Assembly (NCBI RefSeq): GCF_036345015.1
Contig: NZ_CP084098.1
Span: forward strand, 943,326-1,007,325
DNA length: 64,000 nucleotides
Source: Cyanobacterium sp. Dongsha4
GTDB lineage: Bacteria > Cyanobacteriota > Cyanobacteriia > Cyanobacteriales > Cyanobacteriaceae
Direction of reading: 5' to 3'
The stretch's first letter is position 1. Each line of letters opens with the position of its first letter. This document shows positions 36,224 through 44,241 of this stretch, piece by piece. The position numbers were made by a program, and so were the translations under genes. Under the pieces are notes generated by a model. That model was not told the origin of the DNA. It was given only the letters and a program-made list of their open reading frames with translations, and made no database searches.

Positions 36224-36257
36224 AGACCCTGAAGGGATCTGCTACGCAGCACGCACC
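36224..36257. repeat. Double-hairpin small repeat, second copy
   Basis: CCCT-GA-AGGG (36227-36236) and CTGC-TAC-GCAG (36239-36249) lie back to back. In reverse complement the order and spacing match the element at 24628-24660, with stem bases exchanged in compensating pairs. It lies in the gap between the GUN4-domain gene and the RAYT gene. Confidence 0.65.
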
Positions 36258-36308
36258 TCTCACACTCCAAAAATGCGATCGCAACTCCTCCAATAAGCTA
36301 CATTATTA

Positions 36309-36899
36309 TTACCATTTAGAAGGGTTATTAGGATGTAATTGATCATTTTCCCAAGATAAAGAATTATTTTGTATATATTCTCTAATTTTCTCTAAAGATT
36401 GATCATTTCTAATGATATGCTCATAATAATTACGTTGCCAAACAGGATTTTTAGGTGTATTACGAATAATATTAATTCTTTTAGTTGTGGCTGATTTAAA
36501 ACTTGATATTAATGATGATAATGATTTCGGTTTCATTGATATTCGTTGCTGTGATGATTGAATGGTTTGTAGGGGCGAACGGCCGTTCGCCCCTACGTTT
36601 TGATGATTTTCTATATTTTTATTTATTTGTTGATCAATAATTACAATTCCATGAAAATGATTAGGCATAATAACAAATTCATCTAATTCAATTTCTCTTC
36701 TAATTTCTGCTGATTTTAACCATTCTTCTTTTACCAATTCACCAAAATTATTTAAGATTATTTGATGATTAATAATTTCACCAAATAAACATTGACGTTC
36801 ATAACAACAAATGGTAATAAAATAAAATCCTGATTGAGAATAATCATATCCTTTTAAACGAATTGATTGACGTTTATGTATATCAGGGTTATATTTCAT
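36309..36899 (-). CDS. REP-associated tyrosine transposase (RAYT, Y1/HUH type)
   Basis: The 196-residue protein is an IS200-like single-strand transposase of the RAYT group. The N-terminus RLKGYDYSQSGFYFITICCY is typical. The HUH motif is MPNHFHGIVI (H81, H83). The C-terminal WQRNYYEHIIRNDQSLEKIR holds the expected catalytic Tyr (Y158 or Y159) and YIQNNSLSW. RAYTs nick at REP palindromes. Unusually, the coding region between HUH and Tyr contains a perfect 28-bp palindrome (36569-36596) translated in frame as residues 102-111. No flanking IS-type ends are seen, as expected for domesticated RAYTs. Confidence 0.9.
   Translation of the reverse strand: MKYNPDIHKRQSIRLKGYDYSQSGFYFITICCYERQCLFGEIINHQIILNNFGELVKEEWLKSAEIRREIELDEFVIMPNHFHGIVIIDQQINKNIENHQNVGANGRSPLQTIQSSQQRISMKPKSLSSLISSFKSATTKRINIIRNTPKNPVWQRNYYEHIIRNDQSLEKIREYIQNNSLSWENDQLHPNNPSKW
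36569..36596. repeat. Perfect 28-bp palindrome within the RAYT gene
   Basis: GTAGGGGCGAACGG (36569-36582) is followed without a gap by its exact reverse complement. The GC-rich, REP-like sequence is read in frame on the minus strand as VGANGRSPLQ. Similar palindromes are common as dispersed repeats in other cyanobacterial genomes, from general knowledge. In this window I found only this copy. Confidence 0.9.
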
Positions 36900-37016
36900 A
36901 ATTAATTATTTTAGATTTTATTGTAAATAAATTTTTATTTGATATTAATTAATTACATTGTAGGGGTCAACAGCCTTTAACTACAGACAATTGCACCCTT
37001 AACTCGGCAAAAATTA

Positions 37017-37204
37017 TCATAAATTAAGTATTTTTTTGACTTCACTTAGAGGAATTGAAAGATTGTTTTCTTCTTCTTTTTTAGCTTTTTTAAATCTTGT
37101 AAATCTTCTAATAAATCTTGAATTTTAACAAATTATTGATAGGGTAAAACTGCAAATTATTTATTTCTATTTTTAGTGATAAATTCAGGATGTAACTGGC
37201 TCAT
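37017..37204 (-). pseudogene. Degenerate Phd/YefM-type antitoxin gene
   Basis: Reading the minus strand from ATG at 37202-37204 gives MSQLHPEFITKN, a TAA stop, then FAVLPYQ, another TAA, FVKIQDLLEDLQDLKK. After a frame change it reads AKKEEENNLSIPLSEVKKIL and ends at TGA (37017-37019). The pattern matches small cyanobacterial antitoxins of the type MSQLxPEFxxKNGKKEFVVLPYxEF...LEDLxDL...IPLxEV. Two stops and one frameshift make it non-functional. No toxin gene or clear toxin remnant is adjacent. The rest of 36900-37248 is AT-rich, without other content. Confidence 0.75.
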
Positions 37205-37248
37205 CGCTAAACTCCATTATTAAAAATAAGCCTTACTAATTAATTATT

Positions 37249-37707
37249 TTAATTACAAGCCTCCCTGACTCTTTTTCTTGCTTCTTCACGTGCATATAAG
37301 GCACCCAAAGAAACATTATATGAAACTTTTCCTTGTAGATATTGTACTGCTCTCTTCTCATACTCTTTTTCCCTTTGTATTAATTCAGCCTTTGCTTTAC
37401 TACAAGAAGGTGGCTTATTACATTGAGACAAAACAAATCCAATAAGCAAAATACACACAATTAGAGAAATACATCCTTCTAATACGATTTGAATATCGTT
37501 CGATTTTACAGTATCATTATTTTTGGATTTAAACGACTCAGGATTTTTTTCATACTCATCCAAAGTGTTAATAATATCATCAATAGGATTGGATGGTTTC
37601 CACATAAATCCGCATTTTTTACAAACAATATTATCTGAACTCTGTATCTCAAAATCAGAATCATTGCCACATTGCTGACATTTATGATTAATATGACTTT
37701 TCATCAC
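37249..37707 (-). CDS. Zinc-ribbon membrane protein, hypothetical
   Basis: The 152-residue protein starts with a zinc ribbon: CQQCGNDS (C11, C14 in the annotated frame) and CKKCGF about 18 residues later. An acidic linker follows, then one membrane helix (about 78-96; GCISLIVCILLIGFVLS) and a helical, Arg/Glu-rich C-terminus ending KRVREACN. I recognise no named family. A start at the second Met (one codon later) is equally possible. It is transcribed away from acnB, with an AT-rich spacer. A sensor-like role is possible but not supported. Confidence 0.65.
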   Translation of the reverse strand: MMKSHINHKCQQCGNDSDFEIQSSDNIVCKKCGFMWKPSNPIDDIINTLDEYEKNPESFKSKNNDTVKSNDIQIVLEGCISLIVCILLIGFVLSQCNKPPSCSKAKAELIQREKEYEKRAVQYLQGKVSYNVSLGALYAREEARKRVREACN

Positions 37708-37867
37708 CGAAATATTTATACTTTTACATTCAAATTTATTGCAACAATAATTAATTTATAGCACATCCGTTAAGAATAATCTCGATACATTGAATACAAA
37801 ACCCTTGTTCATGACCTTGATATGCTTAAAATAGTAAATTATTGTAAAAAATATAAGCATAAATACT

Positions 37868-40471
37868 ATGACTTGGTTAGAAACATATCATCAACACGTT
37901 GAAGAAAGAGCCAAATTAGGCATTCCCCCCTTACCCCTTAACGCCGAACAAACATCACACCTGTGCGAAATGTTGCAGAATCCCCCAGAGGAATTAAAAG
38001 AGGAATTAATGATGTTACTGCGCGATCGCATCCCCCCCGGAGTAGATGAAGCATCCTACGTCAAGGCTGGATTTTTAACCGCAGTGGCAAAAGGAGAATT
38101 AACATCCCCCATTATCTCCAAACAAGGTGCAGTGAGCTTATTGGGTACAATGATGGGCGGTTATAACGTGCAATCCCTCGTGAGTTTACTAAAATTTGCT
38201 GATAATACCGTAGCATCCGAAGCCGCCAACGCCCTCAGTAAAACCCTCTTAGTCTTCGATGCCTTCAACGATGTCTTAGAATTAGCAGATACAAACCCCT
38301 ACGCCAAACAAGTCATTGACGCATGGGCAGAAGCATCATGGTTTATCAGTAAGCCCAAAGTAGCCGAATCCATCACCGTGACAGTGTTTAAAGTGCCGGG
38401 TGAAACCAACACCGATGACTTATCCCCAGCACCTCACGCCACCACTCGCCCTGACATTCCCTTACACGCCCTTGCGATGTTGGAATCGAGAATGCCCGAA
38501 GGGTTAGAAACTATTGCTAAATTAAAAGAAAAAGGACACCCTGTGGCTTATGTCGGTGACGTAGTGGGGACAGGTTCTTCTCGTAAGTCTGCAATCAATT
38601 CCGTATTATGGCACATCGGTAATGAAATTCCTTTTGTACCCAATAAAAAATCTGGAGGTTATGTATTAGGAGGTAAAATTGCACCGATTTTCTTCAACAC
38701 CGCCGAGGATTCTGGAGCATTACCCATCGAGTGCGATGTCACCAACTTAAATACTGGGGATGTTATCACCATTTATCCTTATGAGGGCAAAATCACTAAT
38801 GAAAATGGCGACACTATTACTACTTTTACTCTTAAGCCTGAAACCATTTTAGACGAAGTGAGAGCAGGAGGACGCATTCCCCTCTTAATTGGACGTGCCT
38901 TAACCGATAAAACTCGTCAAGCATTGGGATTAGAGCCTAGTAACTTATTTGTCCGCCCTCAAGCCCCTGCTGACACTGGCAAAGGGTTTACTTTGGCTCA
39001 AAAAATGGTAGGAAAAGCCTGTGGTGTGGAAGGAATCCGCCCCGGCACTTCCTGCGAACCCATGATGACTACTGTAGGTTCTCAAGATACCACTGGACCT
39101 ATGACAAGAGACGAGTTAAAGGAATTGGCTTGTTTAGGATTCAATGCAGATTTAACTTTACAAACCTTCTGCCATACTGCGGCTTATCCCAAACCCGTTG
39201 ACATCAAAACCCACAAGGAATTACCCGATTTCTTCTCTACTCGTGGTGGTGTTGCTTTACGCCCCGGGGATGGTATCATTCACTCTTGGTTAAACCGTAT
39301 GTTATTGCCCGATACTGTTGGCACTGGTGGCGATTCTCATACCCGTTTCCCTCTGGGTATCTCTTTCCCCGCAGGTTCTGGTTTAGTGGCATTTGCGGCG
39401 GCTTTAGGGGCGATGCCTTTAGATATGCCTGAGTCGGTGTTAGTTAAATTCACAGGGGAATTGCAACCCGGTGTGACTTTGCGAGACATCGTTAATGCTA
39501 TTCCCTGGGTAGCTATGCAGGAAGGTAAGTTAACCGTTGGTAAGGAGAATAAAATCAACGTCTTTAACGGGCGTATCATGGAAATGGAAGGCTTACCCGA
39601 TTTAAAAGTGGAACAGGCTTTCGAGTTAACCGACGCAACGGCGGAGCGTTCTTGTTCTGGTAGTACAATCAAACTAAGTGAAGAAACCGTGGCGGAATAC
39701 TTGCGATCGAACGTCAGTTTAATGAAAAATATGATCGCACGGGGTTATCAAGATGCACGTACATTATTGCGTCGTATTGCCAAGATGGAAGAATGGTTAG
39801 CCAATCCCTCTCTTATGTCTGCGGATGAAAATGCTGAATATGCAGATATTATCACCGTCAATTTAAGTGAAATCAAAGAGCCGATTGTTGCCGCTCCTAA
39901 TGACCCTGATAATGTTAAACTGATGAGTGAATGTGCTGGTGATAAAGTGGATGAAGTTTTCATCGGTTCTTGTATGACAAATATCGGACACTACCGTGCG
40001 GCGGCGAAAATCCTTGAGGGTGCAGGTACTGTTAAAGGTCGTTTATGGATTTGTCCTCCTACCCGTATGGATGAGCAACAATTACGCAATGAAGGGGTTT
40101 ACGGCGTATTTGCGGCGGCAGGAGCGAGAACTGAAATGCCGGGTTGTTCTTTATGTATGGGTAATCAGGCAAGGGTTGAGGATAATGCGACCGTTTTCTC
40201 AACTTCTACCCGTAATTTTAATAATCGTATGGGTAAAGGAGCAAGGGTTTATCTCGGTAGTGCTGAGTTAGCGGCAGTTTGTGCTTTATTGGGTAAAATT
40301 CCCACCGTGGAAGAATATAGAGCGATCGTATCTGAGAAAATCGATCCTTTCAAAGGCGAATTATACCGTTATTTAAACTTCAATGAGATTGAAGGCTTTG
40401 AGGATGAAGGGCGCGTTATTGCTTTAGAAGATATGCCGAAAATTGAGGACATTTTAGGTATGCCAGTATAA
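37868..40471 (+). CDS. acnB: Aconitate hydratase B / 2-methylisocitrate dehydratase
   Basis: The 867-residue protein is AcnB type. An N-terminal HEAT-like domain (about 1-160) is followed by the swivel domain (about 165-385) and the catalytic core. The cluster ligands are C702 in FIGSCMTN and C760 and C763 in GCSLCMGN. It interconverts citrate and isocitrate and may also dehydrate 2-methylisocitrate. The length equals that of other bacterial AcnB proteins. The 3' end from 40325 recurs downstream at 41219-41287 and 42063-42233. A hairpin with a T-run follows the stop codon. The gene appears intact and functional. Confidence 0.96.
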   Translation: MTWLETYHQHVEERAKLGIPPLPLNAEQTSHLCEMLQNPPEELKEELMMLLRDRIPPGVDEASYVKAGFLTAVAKGELTSPIISKQGAVSLLGTMMGGYNVQSLVSLLKFADNTVASEAANALSKTLLVFDAFNDVLELADTNPYAKQVIDAWAEASWFISKPKVAESITVTVFKVPGETNTDDLSPAPHATTRPDIPLHALAMLESRMPEGLETIAKLKEKGHPVAYVGDVVGTGSSRKSAINSVLWHIGNEIPFVPNKKSGGYVLGGKIAPIFFNTAEDSGALPIECDVTNLNTGDVITIYPYEGKITNENGDTITTFTLKPETILDEVRAGGRIPLLIGRALTDKTRQALGLEPSNLFVRPQAPADTGKGFTLAQKMVGKACGVEGIRPGTSCEPMMTTVGSQDTTGPMTRDELKELACLGFNADLTLQTFCHTAAYPKPVDIKTHKELPDFFSTRGGVALRPGDGIIHSWLNRMLLPDTVGTGGDSHTRFPLGISFPAGSGLVAFAAALGAMPLDMPESVLVKFTGELQPGVTLRDIVNAIPWVAMQEGKLTVGKENKINVFNGRIMEMEGLPDLKVEQAFELTDATAERSCSGSTIKLSEETVAEYLRSNVSLMKNMIARGYQDARTLLRRIAKMEEWLANPSLMSADENAEYADIITVNLSEIKEPIVAAPNDPDNVKLMSECAGDKVDEVFIGSCMTNIGHYRAAAKILEGAGTVKGRLWICPPTRMDEQQLRNEGVYGVFAAAGARTEMPGCSLCMGNQARVEDNATVFSTSTRNFNNRMGKGARVYLGSAELAAVCALLGKIPTVEEYRAIVSEKIDPFKGELYRYLNFNEIEGFEDEGRVIALEDMPKIEDILGMPV

Positions 40472-40498
40472 TTGTAGGGTGGGCATTGCCCACCTTTT
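40325..40498 (+). repeat. acnB 3'-end repeat, copy 1 (functional gene end)
   Basis: This is the reference copy: codons from about 40325 to the TAA at 40469-40471, plus the hairpin sequence TTGTAGGGTGGGCATTGCCC. Copy 3 (42063-42233) matches over the whole length at roughly 80 per cent by eye. Copy 2 (41219-41287) matches only the last part, from ATGCCGAAAATTGAGGAC onward. Confidence 0.85.
40478..40498 (+). terminator. Hairpin with T-run after acnB
   Basis: GGTGGGC (40478-40484), loop ATT, GCCCACC (40488-40494), then TTTT form a rho-independent-like terminator. The TAGGGTGGGC-type hairpin is also a common dispersed repeat in cyanobacteria; degenerate copies follow both later acnB-tail copies. 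Confidence 0.7.
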
Positions 40499-40521
40499 AA
40501 GATATGTTTTGATATAAGATA

Positions 40522-40941
40522 ATGTCAAAAAGAGACAGTTTACATTTATCCTTGCGTCATGCTTTAGAAAAAGATGGTTGGAAAATTACTGATGATCCTT
40601 TAATTTTAGTTCTGGAAAACACCTTACTAAAAGCTGATTTAGGTGCTGAAAAATTTTTTACAGCAGAAAAAAATAATCAGAAAATTGCGGTTGAAGTTAA
40701 AGATTTTGATTCTCCTTCTGTGATTAGTGAATTAGAAAAAACCATCGGACAAATGCAATTTTATCAATGGGCTTTAGAAGAGCAAGAACCGAAAAGAAAA
40801 TTGTTTTTGGCAATTAGTCAATCTGTATATTTAAAACATTTTCAAAAACCTATTTTTCAATTAGCTATTAAACGAAATAAAATCAATTTAATTATTTTTA
40901 ATTCACAAAAAGAGGATATTTTACAATGGATAAATCAATAA
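40522..40941 (+). CDS. xisH: XisH family protein, cassette 1
   Basis: The 139-residue protein matches XisH, one of the proteins needed for excision of the fdxN DNA element in Nostoc. It begins MSKRDSLHLSLRHALEKDGW. A nuclease-like core LLKADLGAEKFF (about 33-44) and KIAVEVKDFDSPS (about 54-66) gives a PD-(D/E)xK-type D...ExK arrangement. It ends IIFNSQKEDILQWINQ. XisH-XisI pairs are frequent in cyanobacteria that lack the fdxN element, and their role there is unknown. The stop overlaps xisI by 16 bases. It lies 50 bases after acnB. Confidence 0.9.
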   Translation: MSKRDSLHLSLRHALEKDGWKITDDPLILVLENTLLKADLGAEKFFTAEKNNQKIAVEVKDFDSPSVISELEKTIGQMQFYQWALEEQEPKRKLFLAISQSVYLKHFQKPIFQLAIKRNKINLIIFNSQKEDILQWINQ

Positions 40942-41267
40942 CATATGCTGACATTTTAACTAAAGTTTTAAGACAACAATCAGCTATTCAACCTCGATTA
41001 CAAAATTTGAAAATTAGTTCTGTGTGCGATCGAGATACAGGACATTTTTTAATTATTATGACAGGTTGGCACAAAGAATCTTGGCGAGATCAAATTTTAT
41101 TTCATGCTCGTTTAATAGACGATAAAATAATTATAGAAGATGATAATTTCGAGGAAGGGTTAACAAACATTCTCATTCAAGAGGGAATTGATGATAGAGA
41201 TATAATCACAGAAATTGAGCAAATGCCAAAAATCGAGGACATTTTAGGTATGCCAGTACAATTGTAG
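40926..41267 (+). CDS. xisI: XisI family protein with AcnB-derived C-terminus, cassette 1
   Basis: The 113-residue protein is XisI-like from MDKSITYADILTKVLRQQ to about residue 98 (LTNILIQEGIDDRDIITEIE). It then ends [15 protein letters not shown], nearly identical to the AcnB C-terminus [12 protein letters not shown]. Normal XisI proteins, such as the one at 41708, end VLAFHDPETRKYTDFAVA. The native tail was thus replaced by a copy of the acnB 3' end in the same reading frame. Whether the chimera still works with XisH is unknown. It overlaps xisH by 16 bases. Confidence 0.88.
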   Translation: MDKSITYADILTKVLRQQSAIQPRLQNLKISSVCDRDTGHFLIIMTGWHKESWRDQILFHARLIDDKIIIEDDNFEEGLTNILIQEGIDDRDIITEIEQMPKIEDILGMPVQL

Positions 41268-41287
41268 GGTGGGTAATGCCAACCTAA
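41219..41287 (+). repeat. acnB 3'-end repeat, copy 2 (fused to xisI)
   Basis: CAAATGCCAAAAATCGAGGA starts a close copy of the acnB terminus. TATAAT at the original stop has become TACAAT, so translation runs on two codons to TAG. The hairpin GGTGGGTAATGCCAACC is degenerate. This copy lies 788 bases downstream of the equivalent point in acnB. Confidence 0.88.
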
Positions 41288-41306
41288 TCTAATTACAAGG
41301 AGGAAA

Positions 41307-41738
41307 ATGGCAAAAGATATTTACCATGAAGCGGTGAAAAATGCTTTAATTAAAGATGGTTGGCGAATTTTAGCTGATTCTTATTTTTTACAATATGAAG
41401 ATGCTCAACTTTACGCCGATCTACTTGCTGAAAAAACGTTATTAGCCGAACAAAATAATCGTACCATTGTTGTTGAAGTCAAAAGTTTTATTAATCCTTC
41501 TCCCATGAGGGATTTTGAATTGGCATTAGGACAATATATTGTCTATCGTGATATTTTAGATTTGTCTGAAAAACATTATGCCATTTATTTAGCTGTCAAA
41601 GATACGGTATTTGAGAGCTTTTTTCAAAGAAAATCAGTTAAAGCTATTGTTAAACGTCATCAAGTAGAGTTTATTGTTTTTAATGATGAAAAGGAGGAAA
41701 TTGTCTCATGGATAAGCTCACAAGATATGGAGAAATAA
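41307..41738 (+). CDS. xisH: XisH family protein, cassette 2
   Basis: The 143-residue protein is a second XisH: MAKDIYHEAVKNALIKDGWR, core YADLLAEKTLLAEQ and TIVVEVKSFINPSPMRDFEL (the ExK of a PD-(D/E)xK-like site), and C-terminal FIVFNDEKEEIVSWI. It differs strongly from the cassette 1 protein, so the two pairs are not a recent tandem duplication. A good AAGGAGG site lies 5 bases before the ATG. It overlaps xisI by 31 bases. The function outside fdxN excision is unknown. Confidence 0.92.
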   Translation: MAKDIYHEAVKNALIKDGWRILADSYFLQYEDAQLYADLLAEKTLLAEQNNRTIVVEVKSFINPSPMRDFELALGQYIVYRDILDLSEKHYAIYLAVKDTVFESFFQRKSVKAIVKRHQVEFIVFNDEKEEIVSWISSQDMEK

Positions 41739-42049
41739 TCAAAAAAATCTTAACAGAATATTATCAAATTGTTGAGAAAGCTCCTGATTTTCACCCTGAA
41801 AATTGCCTAATTTTTGATGACAATAATCATCATTATTTTTGGCGTAGTATTGATTGGGTTAATAAAAAAAGAATCAATAATACTCATGTTTATATTCGCA
41901 TTAAGAATGAGAAAATTTATATTGAGGAAGATTGGACAGAAGAAGGAATCGCTACGGAATTATTAAGAGAAGGTGTGCCGAAAGAGGATATTGTTTTAGC
42001 TTTTCATGATCCTGAAACTCGCAAATATACTGATTTTGCTGTAGCTTAA
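41708..42049 (+). CDS. xisI: XisI family protein, cassette 2
   Basis: The 113-residue protein is a complete XisI: MDKLTRYGEIIKKILTEYYQ, RRNNTHVYIRIKNEKIYIEE-like centre, and the canonical end VPKEDIVLAFHDPETRKYTD followed by FAVA. The start overlaps xisH, the usual arrangement for co-translated pairs. Unlike the cassette 1 protein it keeps the native C-terminus; the acnB-tail copy lies 13 bases after its stop and is not translated with it. Confidence 0.92.
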   Translation: MDKLTRYGEIIKKILTEYYQIVEKAPDFHPENCLIFDDNNHHYFWRSIDWVNKKRINNTHVYIRIKNEKIYIEEDWTEEGIATELLREGVPKEDIVLAFHDPETRKYTDFAVA

Positions 42050-42062
42050 ATTAGTTATTATA

Positions 42063-42233
42063 ATCATATCTGAGAAAATCGATCTTTTCAATGGCGAATT
42101 GTACTATTACTTAAACTTTAATTAAATCGAAGGTTTTAAAGACGAAGGGCGAGTAATCCCCTTAGATCAAATGTCGAAAATTGAAGATATTTTAGGTATG
42201 CCTGTATCATTGTAGGGTAAACAATGCCCACCT
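42063..42233 (+). repeat. acnB 3'-end repeat, copy 3 (decayed)
   Basis: The copy begins ATCATATCTGAGAAAATCGA, continues in the acnB frame as SEKIDLFNGELYYYLNFN, has an internal TAA, then [29 protein letters not shown] and TAG. It covers about 170 bases, including a degraded terminator hairpin. It is the longest and most diverged of the downstream copies. The ATG of a false upstream start for the next gene (42224) lies in its tail. Confidence 0.88.
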
Positions 42234-42259
42234 TAATCAATTATCAAATCATAAAATAT

Positions 42260-44083
42260 ATGAATATTGATCCTGTATATACTTCAGTGGGTGTTCTTTT
42301 TAAAAGTCAATCCACATTTTTTATTCCTAAATATCAAAGAGCCTATGCTTGGAACTCAGAGTCAGTAAATGATTTCATTACAGATTTAAAAACTTGTTTT
42401 GAAAAAAGAAAACAAGGACTAGAAATCAATCATTTTTTTGGTGGGATTCTCAGTGTTAAATATCCTGTTTCGGGTGCATTTGATAAACATAAATATGAAA
42501 TTATCGATGGGCAACAAAGAATTGCTACTTTTACCTTATTGGTAGCTTGTTTAATTAAATATTATAAATGTTTAACACTTGAGGCAAAAAAAATACAAGA
42601 TACTAATAACGAAAATATTATTGAAAGAAGATTTAATAATTTATTAAATAGATTTGTTCAATTTGAACAAGAAATTCAAAGAATTGTTAACTCTGTTGAT
42701 GTTCTCAGACTTTCAAACGCTGATAATGATTTTTATCGAGAATTGATTCGTGATCATAATCCATCTCCATCAAGAGATTCACATAATAAAATGTTATCTG
42801 CATATGAAAAACTAAATAAAGGATTAAAAGAAATTCTTGCTGATGCAAATACTATTGAAAATAAGATTGATGACTTAGAAATAATCGAAAAAATCTTGGA
42901 TAATGATTTTACGGTGTTACATATGGTTACTGATAAAAAAGAGGATGCTTTTAGGCTTTTTCAAGTTATTAATGATAGAGGTACAAACTTAACAGATGGA
43001 GATTTATTAAGAGCTAAAACGTTAGAACTTTTAGAACCATTTTGTGAACAACAGAATATTGTTGAAAAATTATGGGATAACATTCTTGCTGATTCTCCTT
43101 CTGATACGAGTAATTATTTCAATTGGATTTATGATTCCTTTGAAGGTAATAGACCAAAACAAAATGCCGTCTTTGATATGTTTCTTGATAGATTTTTTCC
43201 TGAGCATAAAAAACATCAATTAACATCTGATGATGCAGAAAAGATTAAAGATATGATGGAAAAAATTCATAAACAGATTATTAAATGCAGGAAGTTAGTA
43301 GAAGGACAATGGTTATATCCAGAAAAACAACCTATAACAGCATGGGATAGAACTCGTTTAAATATTCTCTTGGTTGAACTTGGTCATACTTTGTCTATTC
43401 CATTGTTACTTGCCGCATCTGAATTAGATCACAAGAAGTTCTCAGAAATAGTTCAAATGATAGAAAAGACTTTTTTTAGATATAAATTAATATGTAATGA
43501 ACATATAACGCCTTTAAAAACCATTTATGCTAAAGAAGCTATTAATATTCGTCAAAATATTCAATCTTATCAAATAGAAAATCTCAGAAAAGAACTTAAT
43601 GAGTTGCTTCAATCAAAAGTACCAGATCAAAAATTTAAAACTGCATTAAGAACACTTCAATATCAAGAAACTGGTGCGAGTAATAAGCCTCTTAAGTATT
43701 TTTTAATGACTATTGAATATTATTACCAATGGTTTAAACAAGGAGCAAATGGGCAACCTGATTGTCTTGATAAAAGTAGAGTATATGATTTTGCTGGTAC
43801 ATCAATTGAACATATCTATCCTCGTAATCCTGCTAATCTGGATAAAGACAATAATCTTGAACCTCTAAAAAATTCGTTGGGTAATCTTACAATTATGGAT
43901 CCTCAACAAAATAATATTGGTGATAATGACCCTTTCATCAACAAAAAGTCACTTTATAAAAATTCTTCTGTTGTTTTAACTCAAGAAATCGGCAATATGG
44001 AGAATTGGACAGCTACAGAAATAGAAAATCATCAAAATTTATTAATAGAGATTGCTATTTCTCTATTTAATTTACAAACATAA
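42260..44083 (+). CDS. DUF262/DUF1524 protein, GmrSD-like putative restriction nuclease
   Basis: The protein has 607 residues from MNIDPVYTSVGVLFKSQS. The N-terminal DUF262 (ParB/sulfiredoxin-like) domain has FIPKYQRAYAW (about 22-32) and the signature IIDGQQR with D83. The C-terminal DUF1524 HNH-like domain has SIEHIYPRNP (H518) and LGNLTIMDPQQN. This architecture matches GmrSD type IV restriction enzymes, which attack modified DNA; some relatives have other roles. An in-frame ATG at 42224 lies within the acnB-tail repeat and is rejected. It directly follows the xisHI cassettes, suggesting a small defence or mobility island. Confidence 0.9.
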   Translation: MNIDPVYTSVGVLFKSQSTFFIPKYQRAYAWNSESVNDFITDLKTCFEKRKQGLEINHFFGGILSVKYPVSGAFDKHKYEIIDGQQRIATFTLLVACLIKYYKCLTLEAKKIQDTNNENIIERRFNNLLNRFVQFEQEIQRIVNSVDVLRLSNADNDFYRELIRDHNPSPSRDSHNKMLSAYEKLNKGLKEILADANTIENKIDDLEIIEKILDNDFTVLHMVTDKKEDAFRLFQVINDRGTNLTDGDLLRAKTLELLEPFCEQQNIVEKLWDNILADSPSDTSNYFNWIYDSFEGNRPKQNAVFDMFLDRFFPEHKKHQLTSDDAEKIKDMMEKIHKQIIKCRKLVEGQWLYPEKQPITAWDRTRLNILLVELGHTLSIPLLLAASELDHKKFSEIVQMIEKTFFRYKLICNEHITPLKTIYAKEAINIRQNIQSYQIENLRKELNELLQSKVPDQKFKTALRTLQYQETGASNKPLKYFLMTIEYYYQWFKQGANGQPDCLDKSRVYDFAGTSIEHIYPRNPANLDKDNNLEPLKNSLGNLTIMDPQQNNIGDNDPFINKKSLYKNSSVVLTQEIGNMENWTATEIENHQNLLIEIAISLFNLQT

Positions 44084-44206
44084 GTCTTTGAAGTACGTTC
44101 ACTTATGGTTTGGGTTAAGTAATAAATAATTAACGTTCTTAATTCTGATTGCGATCGAACTTTATCAGATTTAATTTTTTTAGGATGTAAAAAGTGCTTT
44201 AATAAT

Positions 44207-44225
44207 CTATTTTTCAATTAGCTAT
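44207..44225 (+). repeat. 19-bp xisH fragment upstream of the YchJ-like gene
   Basis: CTATTTTTCAATTAGCTAT is identical to 40850-40868 inside xisH of cassette 1, and the flanks still translate similarly (IFQLAINRRL against IFQLAIKRNK). This suggests a leftover of a third xisH copy, though chance cannot be fully excluded. Confidence 0.5.
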
Positions 44226-44241
44226 CAATCGACGTTTAATC

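Noticed and set aside
42224-42259. Upstream start for the DUF262 gene
   Set aside because: This ATG lies in the tail of the third acnB-end repeat (AACAATGCCCACCTT); the family N-terminus begins at 42260.
44032-44217. Minus-strand frame after the DUF262 gene
   Set aside because: It overlaps the DUF262 3' end and has no protein-like pattern or start signal.
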